Below are positions 25,119 to 33,400 of a DNA stretch of 48,073 bases, in pieces (within the stretch, counting starts at the first letter, position 1; every line of letters starts with the position of its first letter). The notes beneath the pieces are model-generated. The model saw only the letters and a list, made by a program, of their open reading frames with translations. It had not been told where the DNA came from and did not search any database. The translations under genes were made by a program, and so were the position numbers. Origin of the DNA: Cyanobacteria bacterium RUI128 (lineage in GTDB: Bacteria; Cyanobacteriota; Vampirovibrionia; Gastranaerophilales; Gastranaerophilaceae); NCBI GenBank assembly GCA_024695725.1, contig JAILHQ010000137.1, forward strand, positions 1 through 48,073, written 5' to 3'.

Positions 25119-26468
25119 CTAGAACAACAACCTGAACAACAGGAATCTCTTATTCAGTTTTTCAGAGAAGGTCTTGAGATTATGAACGGTTACTGCAGTA
25201 TCTTCAACAACCTGTTTAATATTGGCTTTATCCTTGGTATTATTAACAACTTCTAACGTTGTTGAAACATTGCACAATGCTCTGTTCACATTATCAAGAG
25301 TCTGCATCAGGTTATTTTTAAGTTTGTCATCCTTAGACATTCTGTTCACTGAATTACTTATTTCCGCAACATTACTCATCGTAATGCTCAAATCAGATGC
25401 AAATTTTTGAGCGTCAACAGCACCTACAATCGGAGTCAATTCGGCAGCAAGACCGTTCAAAGATTTTGCAGTTTGAAGCATTGTCGGTTTAAACTGCGGA
25501 TCGCCGATTATATTATTGATGTTTTTAGACAAGTCATTGAAATTCTTAGAAACATCGTTCATCATAGACATGAGCGAATTTAAGTCTTTTCTTGATTCAT
25601 CAATAAGCAATTCAGCTTTACCCAATGTAGATGACGCCCTAGCTGTAAGAACCTTAATGTTTGCAATAGACTGTTTTAAATCAGAAACCATTGTATCATC
25701 AAGCATGTCATTAATACGCTTGTTCATAACAGTCAGTGACTCAGCAGCCTGGTACTGCAAATCTAAGAAATCAGCAATTCTCATAGGTTCAAGAATAGTA
25801 TACGGTGATGTCTGATGCGGATAAGGTATCGGAGCATTGTCAAGAGGTTTAACTCTAAGCTTATACTCTCCTTCATCCAAAACAATCTCACCTACCATAA
25901 ACTCAGGTAAAATAAGCCCCGGAAGATTTATCATATAATCATATCTGTGAGCATAACTCGTGCTGATATTTTCTTGTAAGTTCTTTGGTACAACAAGTCT
26001 ACTCATAATCTGTACACGTTTTACAACACCAACATCATAATATTTATCATCAAGTTTCATCTGAACTACTGCACCCTTTTCGAGGAGGTTAGAAACAGCA
26101 GGCAAATAAACAGCCTTCAATTTTGGCGGAGTGATTTCAAGGAATTGTTCACCGATAAGCCCTGACTGCTGAATAGACAACATTGATGCCTTTGGAATTT
26201 TCACATTCGGATTAGTAATAACAAATTTAAGTTTTACATAACTAAATTCACCGTCAACAACAGGAATAACTTCTTCCACCTGGCCGACTCTTAAGCCCAT
26301 CATCTGAACAGCAGACCCCGGTCTTATACCGTTAACATCTTTGAACTGAACCTCAATTCTGTCCGCAGAAGATATTGCACGGCCTTTTACCCATAAAACA
26401 GTACAGAAAAAAATCATTAACGCTGCTAGCGATAATATTCCTACTTTAAATGATGCTGATAATTTCAT
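25119..26468 (-). CDS. mlaD: MlaD/MCE-domain substrate-binding protein
   Basis: The 449-residue protein has an N-terminal membrane anchor (about 8-26) and one MCE domain (about 37-115, with FKDVNGIRPGSAVQMMGLRVGQVEEV). A long helical C-terminus (about 240-430) of repeated coiled segments follows. MCE proteins form hexameric rings that carry phospholipids across the periplasm. The single MCE domain with a long coiled tail fits the cyanobacterial/chloroplast TGD2-type layout better than the short E. coli MlaD. It is last in the operon, 43 nt after mlaF. Confidence 0.88.
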   Translation of the reverse strand: MKLSASFKVGILSLAALMIFFCTVLWVKGRAISSADRIEVQFKDVNGIRPGSAVQMMGLRVGQVEEVIPVVDGEFSYVKLKFVITNPNVKIPKASMLSIQQSGLIGEQFLEITPPKLKAVYLPAVSNLLEKGAVVQMKLDDKYYDVGVVKRVQIMSRLVVPKNLQENISTSYAHRYDYMINLPGLILPEFMVGEIVLDEGEYKLRVKPLDNAPIPYPHQTSPYTILEPMRIADFLDLQYQAAESLTVMNKRINDMLDDTMVSDLKQSIANIKVLTARASSTLGKAELLIDESRKDLNSLMSMMNDVSKNFNDLSKNINNIIGDPQFKPTMLQTAKSLNGLAAELTPIVGAVDAQKFASDLSITMSNVAEISNSVNRMSKDDKLKNNLMQTLDNVNRALCNVSTTLEVVNNTKDKANIKQVVEDTAVTVHNLKTFSEKLNKRFLLFRLLF

Positions 26469-26511
26469 ATTATATTTCCTCTTATTTTAATTTTCGAACA
26501 ACATTTTAGCC

Positions 26512-27231
26512 TTATCCCTTTAACATCTTCATAGGGCCTTCAAGGCTTGCTGAAACAAACTGTTTTGTATAAGGTGTTTCCTGTCGGCATAACTCGTCAG
26601 GAGTACCAAAGAAGACACATTTCCCGCCATATAGCATTAACACCTTATCTGCGGTTCTGGTAATCGTTGACATTTGGTGAGTTACAACAATTGACGCCGC
26701 ATTTGTTTCTTTTTTTAGTCTTACAATATAATCTTCAATCAGAGTTGAAGACATCGGGTCAAGACCCGCAGTCGGCTCGTCATAGAGTATGATTTCTGGC
26801 TCGGTAACAATAGCTCTTGCGAAACTGACTCGCTTCTGCATACCACCCGAAAGTTCTGACGGAAATTTCCGCTCAATACCCATAAGACCGACAAGCCCAA
26901 GTTTTTCTTTTACAATTTCTTTAATATCCGATTCGGTATATTTTTTTCTTAAATCTTTTCTTTCATGAAGCGCAAAGGAAATATTATCGTATACATTAAG
27001 CGAATCAATAAGTGCCGAATACTGGAATACCATTGCAATATCACCTGTAGTAATAATTTCTCCGCTATCCTTCGGAATAAGGCCGCTGATAAGTTTCAGA
27101 ACCGTACTCTTACCCGAGCCGCTAAAGCCTACAATTGCCAAAATCTCGCCATTCTCAACCTTAAACGAAACGTTGTCAATGACAACATTTTTACCGAATG
27201 ATTTAATTAAATTTTTTACTTCAATACTCAT
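26512..27231 (-). CDS. mlaF: Mla-type ABC transporter ATP-binding protein
   Basis: The 239-residue ATPase has Walker A GFSGSGKST (35-43), a Q-loop near 70, the signature LSGGMQKR (127-134), Walker B IILYDEPTAGLDP (147-159) and a switch H in the VTHQM stretch. These match the MlaF/TGD3 class that powers lipid transport. AGAGG precedes the ATG. It lies 9 nt after mlaE. Confidence 0.92.
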   Translation of the reverse strand: MSIEVKNLIKSFGKNVVIDNVSFKVENGEILAIVGFSGSGKSTVLKLISGLIPKDSGEIITTGDIAMVFQYSALIDSLNVYDNISFALHERKDLRKKYTESDIKEIVKEKLGLVGLMGIERKFPSELSGGMQKRVSFARAIVTEPEIILYDEPTAGLDPMSSTLIEDYIVRLKKETNAASIVVTHQMSTITRTADKVLMLYGGKCVFFGTPDELCRQETPYTKQFVSASLEGPMKMLKG

Positions 27232-27240
27232 TATTTACCT

Positions 27241-28044
27241 CTAAAAGAAAAAGATTATTGAGAATATCAGATCCCATATAACTATGGCAACAAACGACCA
27301 CACAACCGCTTTAGTAGTAGCCTCTCCAACGCCCCTTGCGCCACCGGTTGCTCTATAGCCGCAAGTACAACTGACTATTGCTATTGTAAACCCAAAAACG
27401 ACAGCTTTCAAGATTGCAACATTTATGTCCTTCATGTAAAGTCCGCGCCAGACAGAGTCAAAATATGCTTTGTAAGAAAGCCCTGATGCAAGATGCGCGG
27501 CCACACCGCCGCCAACAATACCAAACAGAGATGCAACAACCAAAACAGGCGGCATCATCAAAATTCCCGATAAAACTCTTGGTGTAAACAGATACTCTAT
27601 CGGATTAACTTTAAGAACTTTTATTGCATCAATCTGCTCCGTAACACGCATGGTCGCAACTTCAGATGCGAGCGATGAGCCAATCATGGAAATAATAGCG
27701 AACCCTGACATAATAATGCCTTCTTCCCTTACGACAAGCATCGCAACAAGCAAACCGACAAAATTACCTGCGCCTTGTTTTACCATTTCACCTGCAACCT
27801 GCATAGCAACAATAATAGTTGACATGCCGACTATTGACAGAGTTATCGGCAGAGAACTGACTCCAAACCTTGCACACTGTTCTATAAGGACTTTAAAATC
27901 AACATTACGCCTGTAAATGCTTCTGATAACCTGACCACTGAAGCGAACAATGTCACCAATAGTCGTAACTGTAGCTACAAACTGATTTCTAAGCTGTTTA
28001 TATATTGAATATGTAACTGTCCCCTTAAAAGTCAACGTGTCCAT
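27241..28044 (-). CDS. mlaE: MlaE-family ABC transporter permease
   Basis: The 267-residue membrane protein carries the MlaE core of about five helices, with GLLVAMLVVREEGIIMSG, the conserved SSLASEVATMRVTEQIDAIKVL loop and NPIEYLFTPRVLSG. This is the permease of the lipid importer/exporter. The start ATG 28044 has no Shine-Dalgarno. A TAAAAT (complement of 28051-28056) ends 6 nt upstream, the same geometry as dxr. It may thus have its own leaderless promoter as well as read-through from rpe, 45 nt upstream. Confidence 0.92.
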   Translation of the reverse strand: MDTLTFKGTVTYSIYKQLRNQFVATVTTIGDIVRFSGQVIRSIYRRNVDFKVLIEQCARFGVSSLPITLSIVGMSTIIVAMQVAGEMVKQGAGNFVGLLVAMLVVREEGIIMSGFAIISMIGSSLASEVATMRVTEQIDAIKVLKVNPIEYLFTPRVLSGILMMPPVLVVASLFGIVGGGVAAHLASGLSYKAYFDSVWRGLYMKDINVAILKAVVFGFTIAIVSCTCGYRATGGARGVGEATTKAVVWSFVAIVIWDLIFSIIFFF

Positions 28045-28089
28045 ACAACAATTTTAGCAACCATTTAGGAATAAGGCTAATTTGTAATA

Positions 28090-28740
28090 TTATCGTAATG
28101 AATTAATTCTTTCTGCATAATTATCGGATGAAAAAATATAATTTCCCGCAACCAGAGAATTAACACCGTTATTTACGCAAATCTTTGCAGTTTCTGAATT
28201 TATACCGCCATCAACCTGAAGGAATTGTCCGTCAGTCTGACGGGAACTGATATATTGAAGTTTTTCAGCACACTCGGGTATAAACTGCTGACCGCCGAAC
28301 CCGGGTTCAACTGTCATTACAAGAATCAAATCAGCAATACCAATAAATTTTTCAATAACTTCTTTTGGCGTTTTCGGCTTTATTGATAAACCTGCCAAAA
28401 CTCCGAGTGCCTTTATTTCCTTAAGAATTTTTTCAGGATTCTCTTTAACGCCCTCTGCCTCATAGTGAACAGTGACGATATCTGCACCAGCATCAACAAA
28501 AGATTTTATATACTTTTCAGGATGCTCTATCATAAGATGAACATCTAGAGTTAAACCTGTAATTTTCTTTATAGATTTTACAACCGGGACACCAATAGTA
28601 ATATTGGGAACGAAATGCCCATCCATAACATCAATATGAAGCCACTCTGCACCTGCATCCTCAACTTTTCTGATATCACGTTCAAGATTTGCAAAATCAG
28701 CCGATAAGATTGACGGAGAAATAATAACACTCTTACTCAT
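28090..28740 (-). CDS. rpe: Ribulose-phosphate 3-epimerase
   Basis: This pentose phosphate enzyme interconverts ribulose 5-phosphate and xylulose 5-phosphate. The 216-residue TIM barrel shows SPSILSADFANL, WLHIDVMDGHFVPN, DVHLMIEHPEKY, VMTVEPGFGGQ and QVDGGINSET, all family signatures with the metal and catalytic residues. It overlaps the end of rnc by 8 bp. Confidence 0.96.
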   Translation of the reverse strand: MSKSVIISPSILSADFANLERDIRKVEDAGAEWLHIDVMDGHFVPNITIGVPVVKSIKKITGLTLDVHLMIEHPEKYIKSFVDAGADIVTVHYEAEGVKENPEKILKEIKALGVLAGLSIKPKTPKEVIEKFIGIADLILVMTVEPGFGGQQFIPECAEKLQYISSRQTDGQFLQVDGGINSETAKICVNNGVNSLVAGNYIFSSDNYAERINSLR

Positions 28741-29425
28741 CTTCGCCTCCTATTACACCTAACTTCAAGCACGCTTTATATGCCGCATCCTGCTGGGCCT
28801 CTTTTTTTGACTTTCCGCACCCTGAGGCAATAACCTCGCCCTTAAAACTTACCTCAATTTCAAATGTCGGATTATGATTAGGTCCCGTCACATTTACAGT
28901 CTTGTATTGCGGCAGTTCGGTTGTTTCTTTTTGGGTATATTCCTGCAAAACAGCTTTTGCATTATACTTTTCAAAATGTTCATCCACCTCGTCAGACATT
29001 GGCAATAATCTTTGATGAAGGAACTCGGTTATCTGGTTAAACTTTCCATCAAGAAAATATGCCGCTAGAACAGCCTCCATAGTACAGGCAATATTAGATT
29101 CCCTTGTTCTTCCGCCTGTATTTTCTTCGCCCGAACCTAAAATCATTCTTTTATCCAAATCAATATCTTTTGCCATACCCGACAAAACCGTATCAGAAAC
29201 AAGTATTGAACGTATTTTTGAGAGTTTTCCCTCATCGTAATCAGGATACTTCTCATATAATAACTTTGATGTTACAAGCTTAAGAACAGCATCGCCTAAA
29301 AACTCAAGACGCTCATAATTATCCAAAACGGGGAGTTCATGCTCTTTTGTATATGAAGGATGTGTCAGAGCCGTCTTAAGAAGCTTTTCGTCTTCACATT
29401 TAATATCTAAGAGATTGGAAAGCAT
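28733..29425 (-). CDS. rnc: Ribonuclease III
   Basis: RNase III cuts double-stranded RNA, including rRNA precursors. The 230-residue protein has the catalytic domain with the signature NYERLEFLGDAVLKL and the second acidic pair in AVLAAYFLDG, then a double-stranded RNA-binding domain (about 155-222, ending KKEAQQDAAYKACLKLG). It overlaps cdsA by 1 nt (TAATG) and rpe by 8 nt, indicating coupling. Confidence 0.96.
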   Translation of the reverse strand: MLSNLLDIKCEDEKLLKTALTHPSYTKEHELPVLDNYERLEFLGDAVLKLVTSKLLYEKYPDYDEGKLSKIRSILVSDTVLSGMAKDIDLDKRMILGSGEENTGGRTRESNIACTMEAVLAAYFLDGKFNQITEFLHQRLLPMSDEVDEHFEKYNAKAVLQEYTQKETTELPQYKTVNVTGPNHNPTFEIEVSFKGEVIASGCGKSKKEAQQDAAYKACLKLGVIGGEDE

Positions 29426-30309
29426 TACAAAAGTCCTTTTAAAAATGTATGAATATTTGTCAGAGTATTAGGATCATAAACAACGTACTGGAAGTAATAA
29501 TACAATACAGGCAGAGTAAACACGTAACTGTCTGTTCTGTCCAAGAAACCGCCATGTCCTGGAAGAGTGTTACCTGAATCCTTAACCCCGGCATCACGTT
29601 TTATTAAGGACTCACACAAATCGCCGATTTGTGCAAATAATGCAATTAAAACACCGGCAACAATAGAGTGTATCACAGGAAGTTCAATTAAATGTCCGAT
29701 AAATAAAGACATTGCAACTGAGCACAATGTACCTCCGACACATCCCTCAATTGTCTTATTAGGACTTATTATTGGCGCAAGTTTATGTTTACCAAATTTA
29801 CTACCAAAATAATAACATCCGGTATCAGTAATCAAAATCGAGAAAAATATCAGTAAAACAATACCTTTGCCCGGACATTCACCCGTATTTTTTAAAAGGT
29901 AATGATACGACGGCTGTGCCCCAATATCTCTCAGAAATATAAGATATAAAGGGAATAACCCGCCATATACAAAGCCAAGTATTGTCGTTGCGACATTAGC
30001 TATATAAGGTTGCCTTCCCTTGAACAGTACCCACATAAAAGCGGTAATAGAGCAAACTGTTACCGCAAATGAAATAAAATTAAATCTGTTAAAATAAGCT
30101 AATACAGCAATGAACGCATCAGCAAATAATATTACTTTTAAACTTGGATAAAATCCTTTGTGTTGTAAGATGCTAACATATTCTTTTGTGGCAAAAATTA
30201 CAATGAGCAAGGTTAATATAAAAAGCGGCAACCCACCTCCAAGTATTGCAAATAAGGTTGTAAACCCAATTATTAAACCTGTTACTATCCTTGACATCTT
30301 GTTATCCAT
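29425..30309 (-). CDS. cdsA: Phosphatidate cytidylyltransferase
   Basis: CdsA makes CDP-diacylglycerol from phosphatidic acid and CTP in the inner membrane. The 294-residue polytopic protein ends with the CDS signature LIKRDAGVKDSGNTLPGHGG followed by FLDRTDS. It lies 10 nt after frr. The usual uppS between frr and cdsA is missing here, and dxr, often next, is elsewhere. Confidence 0.94.
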   Translation of the reverse strand: MDNKMSRIVTGLIIGFTTLFAILGGGLPLFILTLLIVIFATKEYVSILQHKGFYPSLKVILFADAFIAVLAYFNRFNFISFAVTVCSITAFMWVLFKGRQPYIANVATTILGFVYGGLFPLYLIFLRDIGAQPSYHYLLKNTGECPGKGIVLLIFFSILITDTGCYYFGSKFGKHKLAPIISPNKTIEGCVGGTLCSVAMSLFIGHLIELPVIHSIVAGVLIALFAQIGDLCESLIKRDAGVKDSGNTLPGHGGFLDRTDSYVFTLPVLYYYFQYVVYDPNTLTNIHTFLKGLL

Positions 30310-30319
30310 TAAGCCACCT

Positions 30320-30886
30320 CTATACTGTCATTACTTCTTTTTCTTTTTCAGAAACCTGAGAATCGATGATTTTTGTATACTTATCAGTAATCTTCTGAAT
30401 TTTATCCTGGTTATCTTTTACGGTATCCTCAGGAAGATTATCTGCCTTTTCAGCTTTCTTCAAAGCATCTGCCATATCTCTTCTGACATTACGAACAGCA
30501 ACTTTAGCTTCTTCGCCCATTTTCTTTACGTCTTTTGCGATTTCTTTTCTCTTTTCTTCCGTCAAAGGCGGGAATTGAAGTCTGAGGCAAATACCGTCAC
30601 TGTTAGGTGCTATACCCAATTCAGCCTTAATAATAGCTTTTTCAATATCCTTAAGAATAGTCTTATCATAAGGTGTTATTACAAGAGTAGTACCATCCTG
30701 AACCGTAACCTGAGACATTTGTCTTAACGGAGTAGGAGATCCGTAATAATCAACCTGAACTTTATCTAAAATTTGCGGATTAGCTCTGCCCGTTCTTACA
30801 GTAGCAAATTCTCTTTTCAACTGAGCAATAGCCTTTTCCATTTTTTCTTCGCCTGATGTAAATAATTGTTCAACTGCTTCTGACAT
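30320..30886 (-). CDS. frr: Ribosome recycling factor
   Basis: RRF splits the post-termination ribosome with EF-G. The 188-residue protein matches along its length, with AIAQLKREFATVRTGRANP and the DGICLRLQFPPLTEEKRKE stretch of domain II. It lies 36 nt after pyrH, the classical order. Confidence 0.96.
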   Translation of the reverse strand: MSEAVEQLFTSGEEKMEKAIAQLKREFATVRTGRANPQILDKVQVDYYGSPTPLRQMSQVTVQDGTTLVITPYDKTILKDIEKAIIKAELGIAPNSDGICLRLQFPPLTEEKRKEIAKDVKKMGEEAKVAVRNVRRDMADALKKAEKADNLPEDTVKDNQDKIQKITDKYTKIIDSQVSEKEKEVMTV

Positions 30887-30922
30887 ATTAACCTCTTTCT
30901 GTAATTTATAAATTAGTTTATC

Positions 30923-31645
30923 TTATTTACCAACGTAAGTACCTATTTCTTCACCTGCCATAATTTTTTTCAGACTGCCTTTTGCATTAAAATCAAAAAC
31001 AACAATCGGAATATTGTTTTGTTCACACAAAGTGCAGGCTGATGAATCCATAACTCTCAAACCCTTATGAATAATATCAGAGTAATGAATAGAATCTAAT
31101 TTTTTTGCATTAGGATTTGTCTTAGGATCGTCATCATATACCCCGTCAACCCCATTTTTAGCCATAAGCATAGCTTCAGCATCAATCTCGGATGCTCTCA
31201 AAGCTGCTGCAGTATCGGTTGTAAAGAACGGATTCCCTGTCCCTGCTGCGAATATAACAACCCTGCCTTTTTCCAAATGCCTGATTGCCCTGTGTCTGAT
31301 ATAAGGTTCTGCAATCTGCCTCATTGTAATGGCAGACTGAATACGACAGTCAATATCCGCTTTTTTAAGAGCACTTTGAAGAGCGACCGCATTCATAACC
31401 GTTGCAAGCATACCGATATAATCACCGGATGCTCTGTCCATACCGAGCTTAGCACTGTTCTTCATACCCCTGAATATATTACCGCCACCGACTACAACAG
31501 CAACCTGAACACCTTCTTTAAGAATAGAATTAATCTCATTTGCTATCATATCAACCGGCTCATAATCAATACCAAATTCCTGCTTTCCAAGCAAAGCTTC
31601 TCCGCTCACTTTTAGCAGAATTCGTTTATATTTTGGATTACTCAT
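30923..31645 (-). CDS. pyrH: Uridylate kinase
   Basis: PyrH phosphorylates UMP to UDP. The 240-residue protein starts [16 protein letters not shown] and has [11 protein letters not shown] and the C-terminal [18 protein letters not shown] of the amino-acid-kinase fold. It is first in the long minus-strand run, behind a TTTACA-N17-TAGAAT promoter. Confidence 0.96.
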   Translation of the reverse strand: MSNPKYKRILLKVSGEALLGKQEFGIDYEPVDMIANEINSILKEGVQVAVVVGGGNIFRGMKNSAKLGMDRASGDYIGMLATVMNAVALQSALKKADIDCRIQSAITMRQIAEPYIRHRAIRHLEKGRVVIFAAGTGNPFFTTDTAAALRASEIDAEAMLMAKNGVDGVYDDDPKTNPNAKKLDSIHYSDIIHKGLRVMDSSACTLCEQNNIPIVVFDFNAKGSLKKIMAGEEIGTYVGK

Positions 31646-31689
31646 CTCTATCCCTTATCTATAAATATGTACACTAAATAAACAACTTC

Positions 31690-31718
31690 ATTCTAAATCA
31701 AATTTTTGTAAATGTAAA
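31690..31718 (-). promoter_or_regulatory. Promoter of the pyrH-frr-cdsA-rnc-rpe-mla run
   Basis: Minus strand TTTACA (31718-31713), 17 bp and TAGAAT (31695-31690), with a predicted start at about 31683. Confidence 0.65.
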
Positions 31719-31744
31719 GTCTTAGTTCACGGGACTAAAATTAA

Positions 31745-31800
31745 AAAAAATAATATCACATACACCCAACTTCCTGCGTAAAGTCGGCTGCATGTGATAT
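31745..31800 (-). terminator. Terminator of a candidate small transcript
   Basis: ATATCACAT (31753-31761) and ATGTGATAT (31792-31800) pair perfectly, with a further imperfect inner stem around loop 31773-31780. On minus it is followed by a run of eight T. No recognised gene ends into it from the right, which points to the small unit at 31825-31911. Confidence 0.6.
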
Positions 31801-31824
31801 ATGAACACTAAAAACCATAATAAA

Positions 31825-31911
31825 TTAATATGTAATGACTTTCGAGTTAATTGTTCCTATTTTCTCAAAATATAGAAACAAACAGTCTATAATATACTTT
31901 ATATGACGCAT
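31825..31911 (-). CDS. Candidate 28-residue small protein
   Basis: ATG at 31911 is preceded by AAAAGGAG ending 4 nt upstream, and the frame ends at TAA 31827-31825. The peptide begins MRHIKYIIDCLFLYFEKIG, with a short hydrophobic/aromatic stretch at about 6-15. A promoter (31957-31984) and terminator (31745-31800) bracket it, so a transcript of about 200 nt is expected. It may be a coding gene or a small RNA in which the ORF is chance. No homologue is known to me. Confidence 0.35.
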   Translation of the reverse strand: MRHIKYIIDCLFLYFEKIGTINSKVITY

Positions 31912-31956
31912 AGGACTCCTTTTCACTTCTCAGTGAATATGAGTTTTTATATCTTT

Positions 31957-31984
31957 ATTGTACATTTTTTTGTTAAAATTACAA
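31957..31984 (-). promoter_or_regulatory. Promoter of the candidate small transcript
   Basis: Minus strand TTGTAA (31984-31979), 16 bp and TACAAT (31962-31957). Confidence 0.45.
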
Positions 31985-31985
31985 C

Positions 31986-32050
31986 CCTGAAAATGTCAAA
32001 ATATTACATATCTTAATAGTGTTATATATACACTATTATTGACTTTCAGG
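31986..32050. repeat. Long interrupted inverted repeat
   Basis: Outer arms CCTGAAA..GTCAA (31986-31999) and TTGACTTTCAGG (32039-32050) pair. Inner arms TAATAGTG (32014-32021) and CACTATTA (32031-32038) pair around TTATATATA. The left side has an extra 14 nt. It lies between the small minus-strand unit and the headgroup cassette. Together with the small unit it accounts for most of the 500-bp stretch without a recognised gene. It may be an operator or a structured RNA. Confidence 0.45.
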
Positions 32051-32183
32051 AATATTGACCAAACAATAAAATTAAACATTTTCTAAAAATATAATGTAAA
32101 TTTTTGCAAAATAGTTTTATAAAATGAAAATATATATTTTAATTATGTTAGAGAATCTTCTGTATTTTCTGGAGTATGCGCAG

Positions 32184-32783
32184 ATGACAAAATTTATTTT
32201 TGACCTGGACGGAACTGTTACCAAAACAGAGACAATCCCATTGATATCAAAACATTTTGGACTGAGTGAGCAAATAGATGAACTTACGTCCGAAACAATC
32301 AAGGGGAATATACCCTTTGTTGAATCTTTCATAAAAAGGGTTTACATCCTGGGCAAACTTCCCGTTAACGAAATCAGCGAACTCTTGAAGGATGTTGAAC
32401 TTTATGAAAAAGTAGTCGGTTTCATATCAGAACACAGAGAAGACTGTATAATTGCAACCGGAAATCTTAAATGCTGGGTTAATGAACTGGTCAAAAGAAT
32501 CAGGTGCAAATGTTTCTGCTCAGACGGAATTATTCAGGATAACAAGATTATAAAACTTACTAACATCCTGAAAAAAGAAGATATTGTACAGAAATATATA
32601 TCAGAGGGTGAAAAGGTTGTTTATATCGGCGAAGGGAATAATGATGCCGAGGCTATGAGACTAGCAGACATATCTATCGGTTCAGGACTGACTCATATGC
32701 CTGCAAACAGCGTACTCTCAATTGCCGATTACATAGTTTTTAGCGAGGAGGCTTTATGTCGTCAACTAAATCAGTTATTATAA
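32184..32783 (+). CDS. HAD-superfamily phosphatase
   Basis: The start is placed at ATG 32184, 9 nt after GGAG (32171-32174), giving MTKFIFDLDGT with the nucleophile D7 and D9; upstream in-frame ATGs add a hydrophobic leader not seen in the family. The 199-residue protein has the later HAD motifs: ATGN, a Lys in the ILKKEDI region, and GEGNNDAEAM with the acidic pair. It resembles phosphoserine phosphatase-like HAD-IB enzymes. It overlaps the next gene by 28 bp, first in a four-gene cassette. It could dephosphorylate a headgroup precursor; the substrate is unknown. Confidence 0.78.
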   Translation: MTKFIFDLDGTVTKTETIPLISKHFGLSEQIDELTSETIKGNIPFVESFIKRVYILGKLPVNEISELLKDVELYEKVVGFISEHREDCIIATGNLKCWVNELVKRIRCKCFCSDGIIQDNKIIKLTNILKKEDIVQKYISEGEKVVYIGEGNNDAEAMRLADISIGSGLTHMPANSVLSIADYIVFSEEALCRQLNQLL

Positions 32784-33388
32784 GCGCAGCCGGACTCGGT
32801 TCAAGACTAGGGCTTGCAAAGACAAAAGCCCTTATAAATATTGACGGTAAATCACTGATTCGCTGGCAATTAGATTTATTCAAAGATGTTGAGGACATAA
32901 GAATTGTTGTCGGCTTTCAGGCAAATGATGTCATAGAGGAAGTACGAGGATATCGTGACGATGTAATTTTTGTCTATAACCACAATTATTTTAATTCCAA
33001 AACCGGGGAAAGTTATTACCTCGGCGCAAAAGACGGAAACGAATATGCAATTGAGTTTGACGGAGATTTACTTGTACATCCTGATGATATGAAAATGCTT
33101 TTAGAACAAAACGGAGAATGGATAGCTTACTCTGATAAGATGTCTGACGATGCCGTTTTAGTAACAACAGGAAAAGAAGGTGAAGTCCTGTCATTTTCAA
33201 GAGAAACAGGGCACTACGAGTGGACAGGACCTTGCTGCATAAAAAAAGACAAATTAAATCACACATCAGGGCACGTATTCAATCAGTTAGAACCTTTTCT
33301 GCCTATGAGAGGGATAAAGATACGTGCTTGCGATATCGACACCTATGACGATTACCAAAGAGTTCTTGAGCTTATAAAGAAATGGTAA
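32756..33388 (+). CDS. LicC-like nucleotidyltransferase
   Basis: The 210-residue protein starts at ATG 32756, 5 nt after GAGGAGG. It has the NTP-transferase P-loop-like SAAGLGSRLGLAKTKAL (10-26) and a DGD (about 101-103) for metal binding. Relatives such as LicC activate phosphocholine or other small phospho-alcohols with CTP. Absence of a long C-terminal sugar domain favours a small headgroup substrate over a sugar 1-phosphate. Substrate and nucleotide remain inference. Confidence 0.78.
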   Translation: MSSTKSVIISAAGLGSRLGLAKTKALINIDGKSLIRWQLDLFKDVEDIRIVVGFQANDVIEEVRGYRDDVIFVYNHNYFNSKTGESYYLGAKDGNEYAIEFDGDLLVHPDDMKMLLEQNGEWIAYSDKMSDDAVLVTTGKEGEVLSFSRETGHYEWTGPCCIKKDKLNHTSGHVFNQLEPFLPMRGIKIRACDIDTYDDYQRVLELIKKW

Positions 33389-33400
33389 CAGGGTTTAAAA

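Noticed and set aside
30158..30727. A 189-residue plus-strand ORF across frr and cdsA
   Set aside because: It is antisense to two certain genes, Cys/Phe/Ile-rich, without ribosome site; a shadow of frr/cdsA codon use.
31646..32123. 6S RNA, SRP RNA, tmRNA or RNase P RNA in the large gap
   Set aside because: No conserved core of these RNAs was found on either strand; only the small unit and the dyad are supported.
32124..32183. Longer start for the HAD phosphatase
   Set aside because: The extra 20 residues lie outside the HAD fold and the Shine-Dalgarno is placed for ATG 32184.
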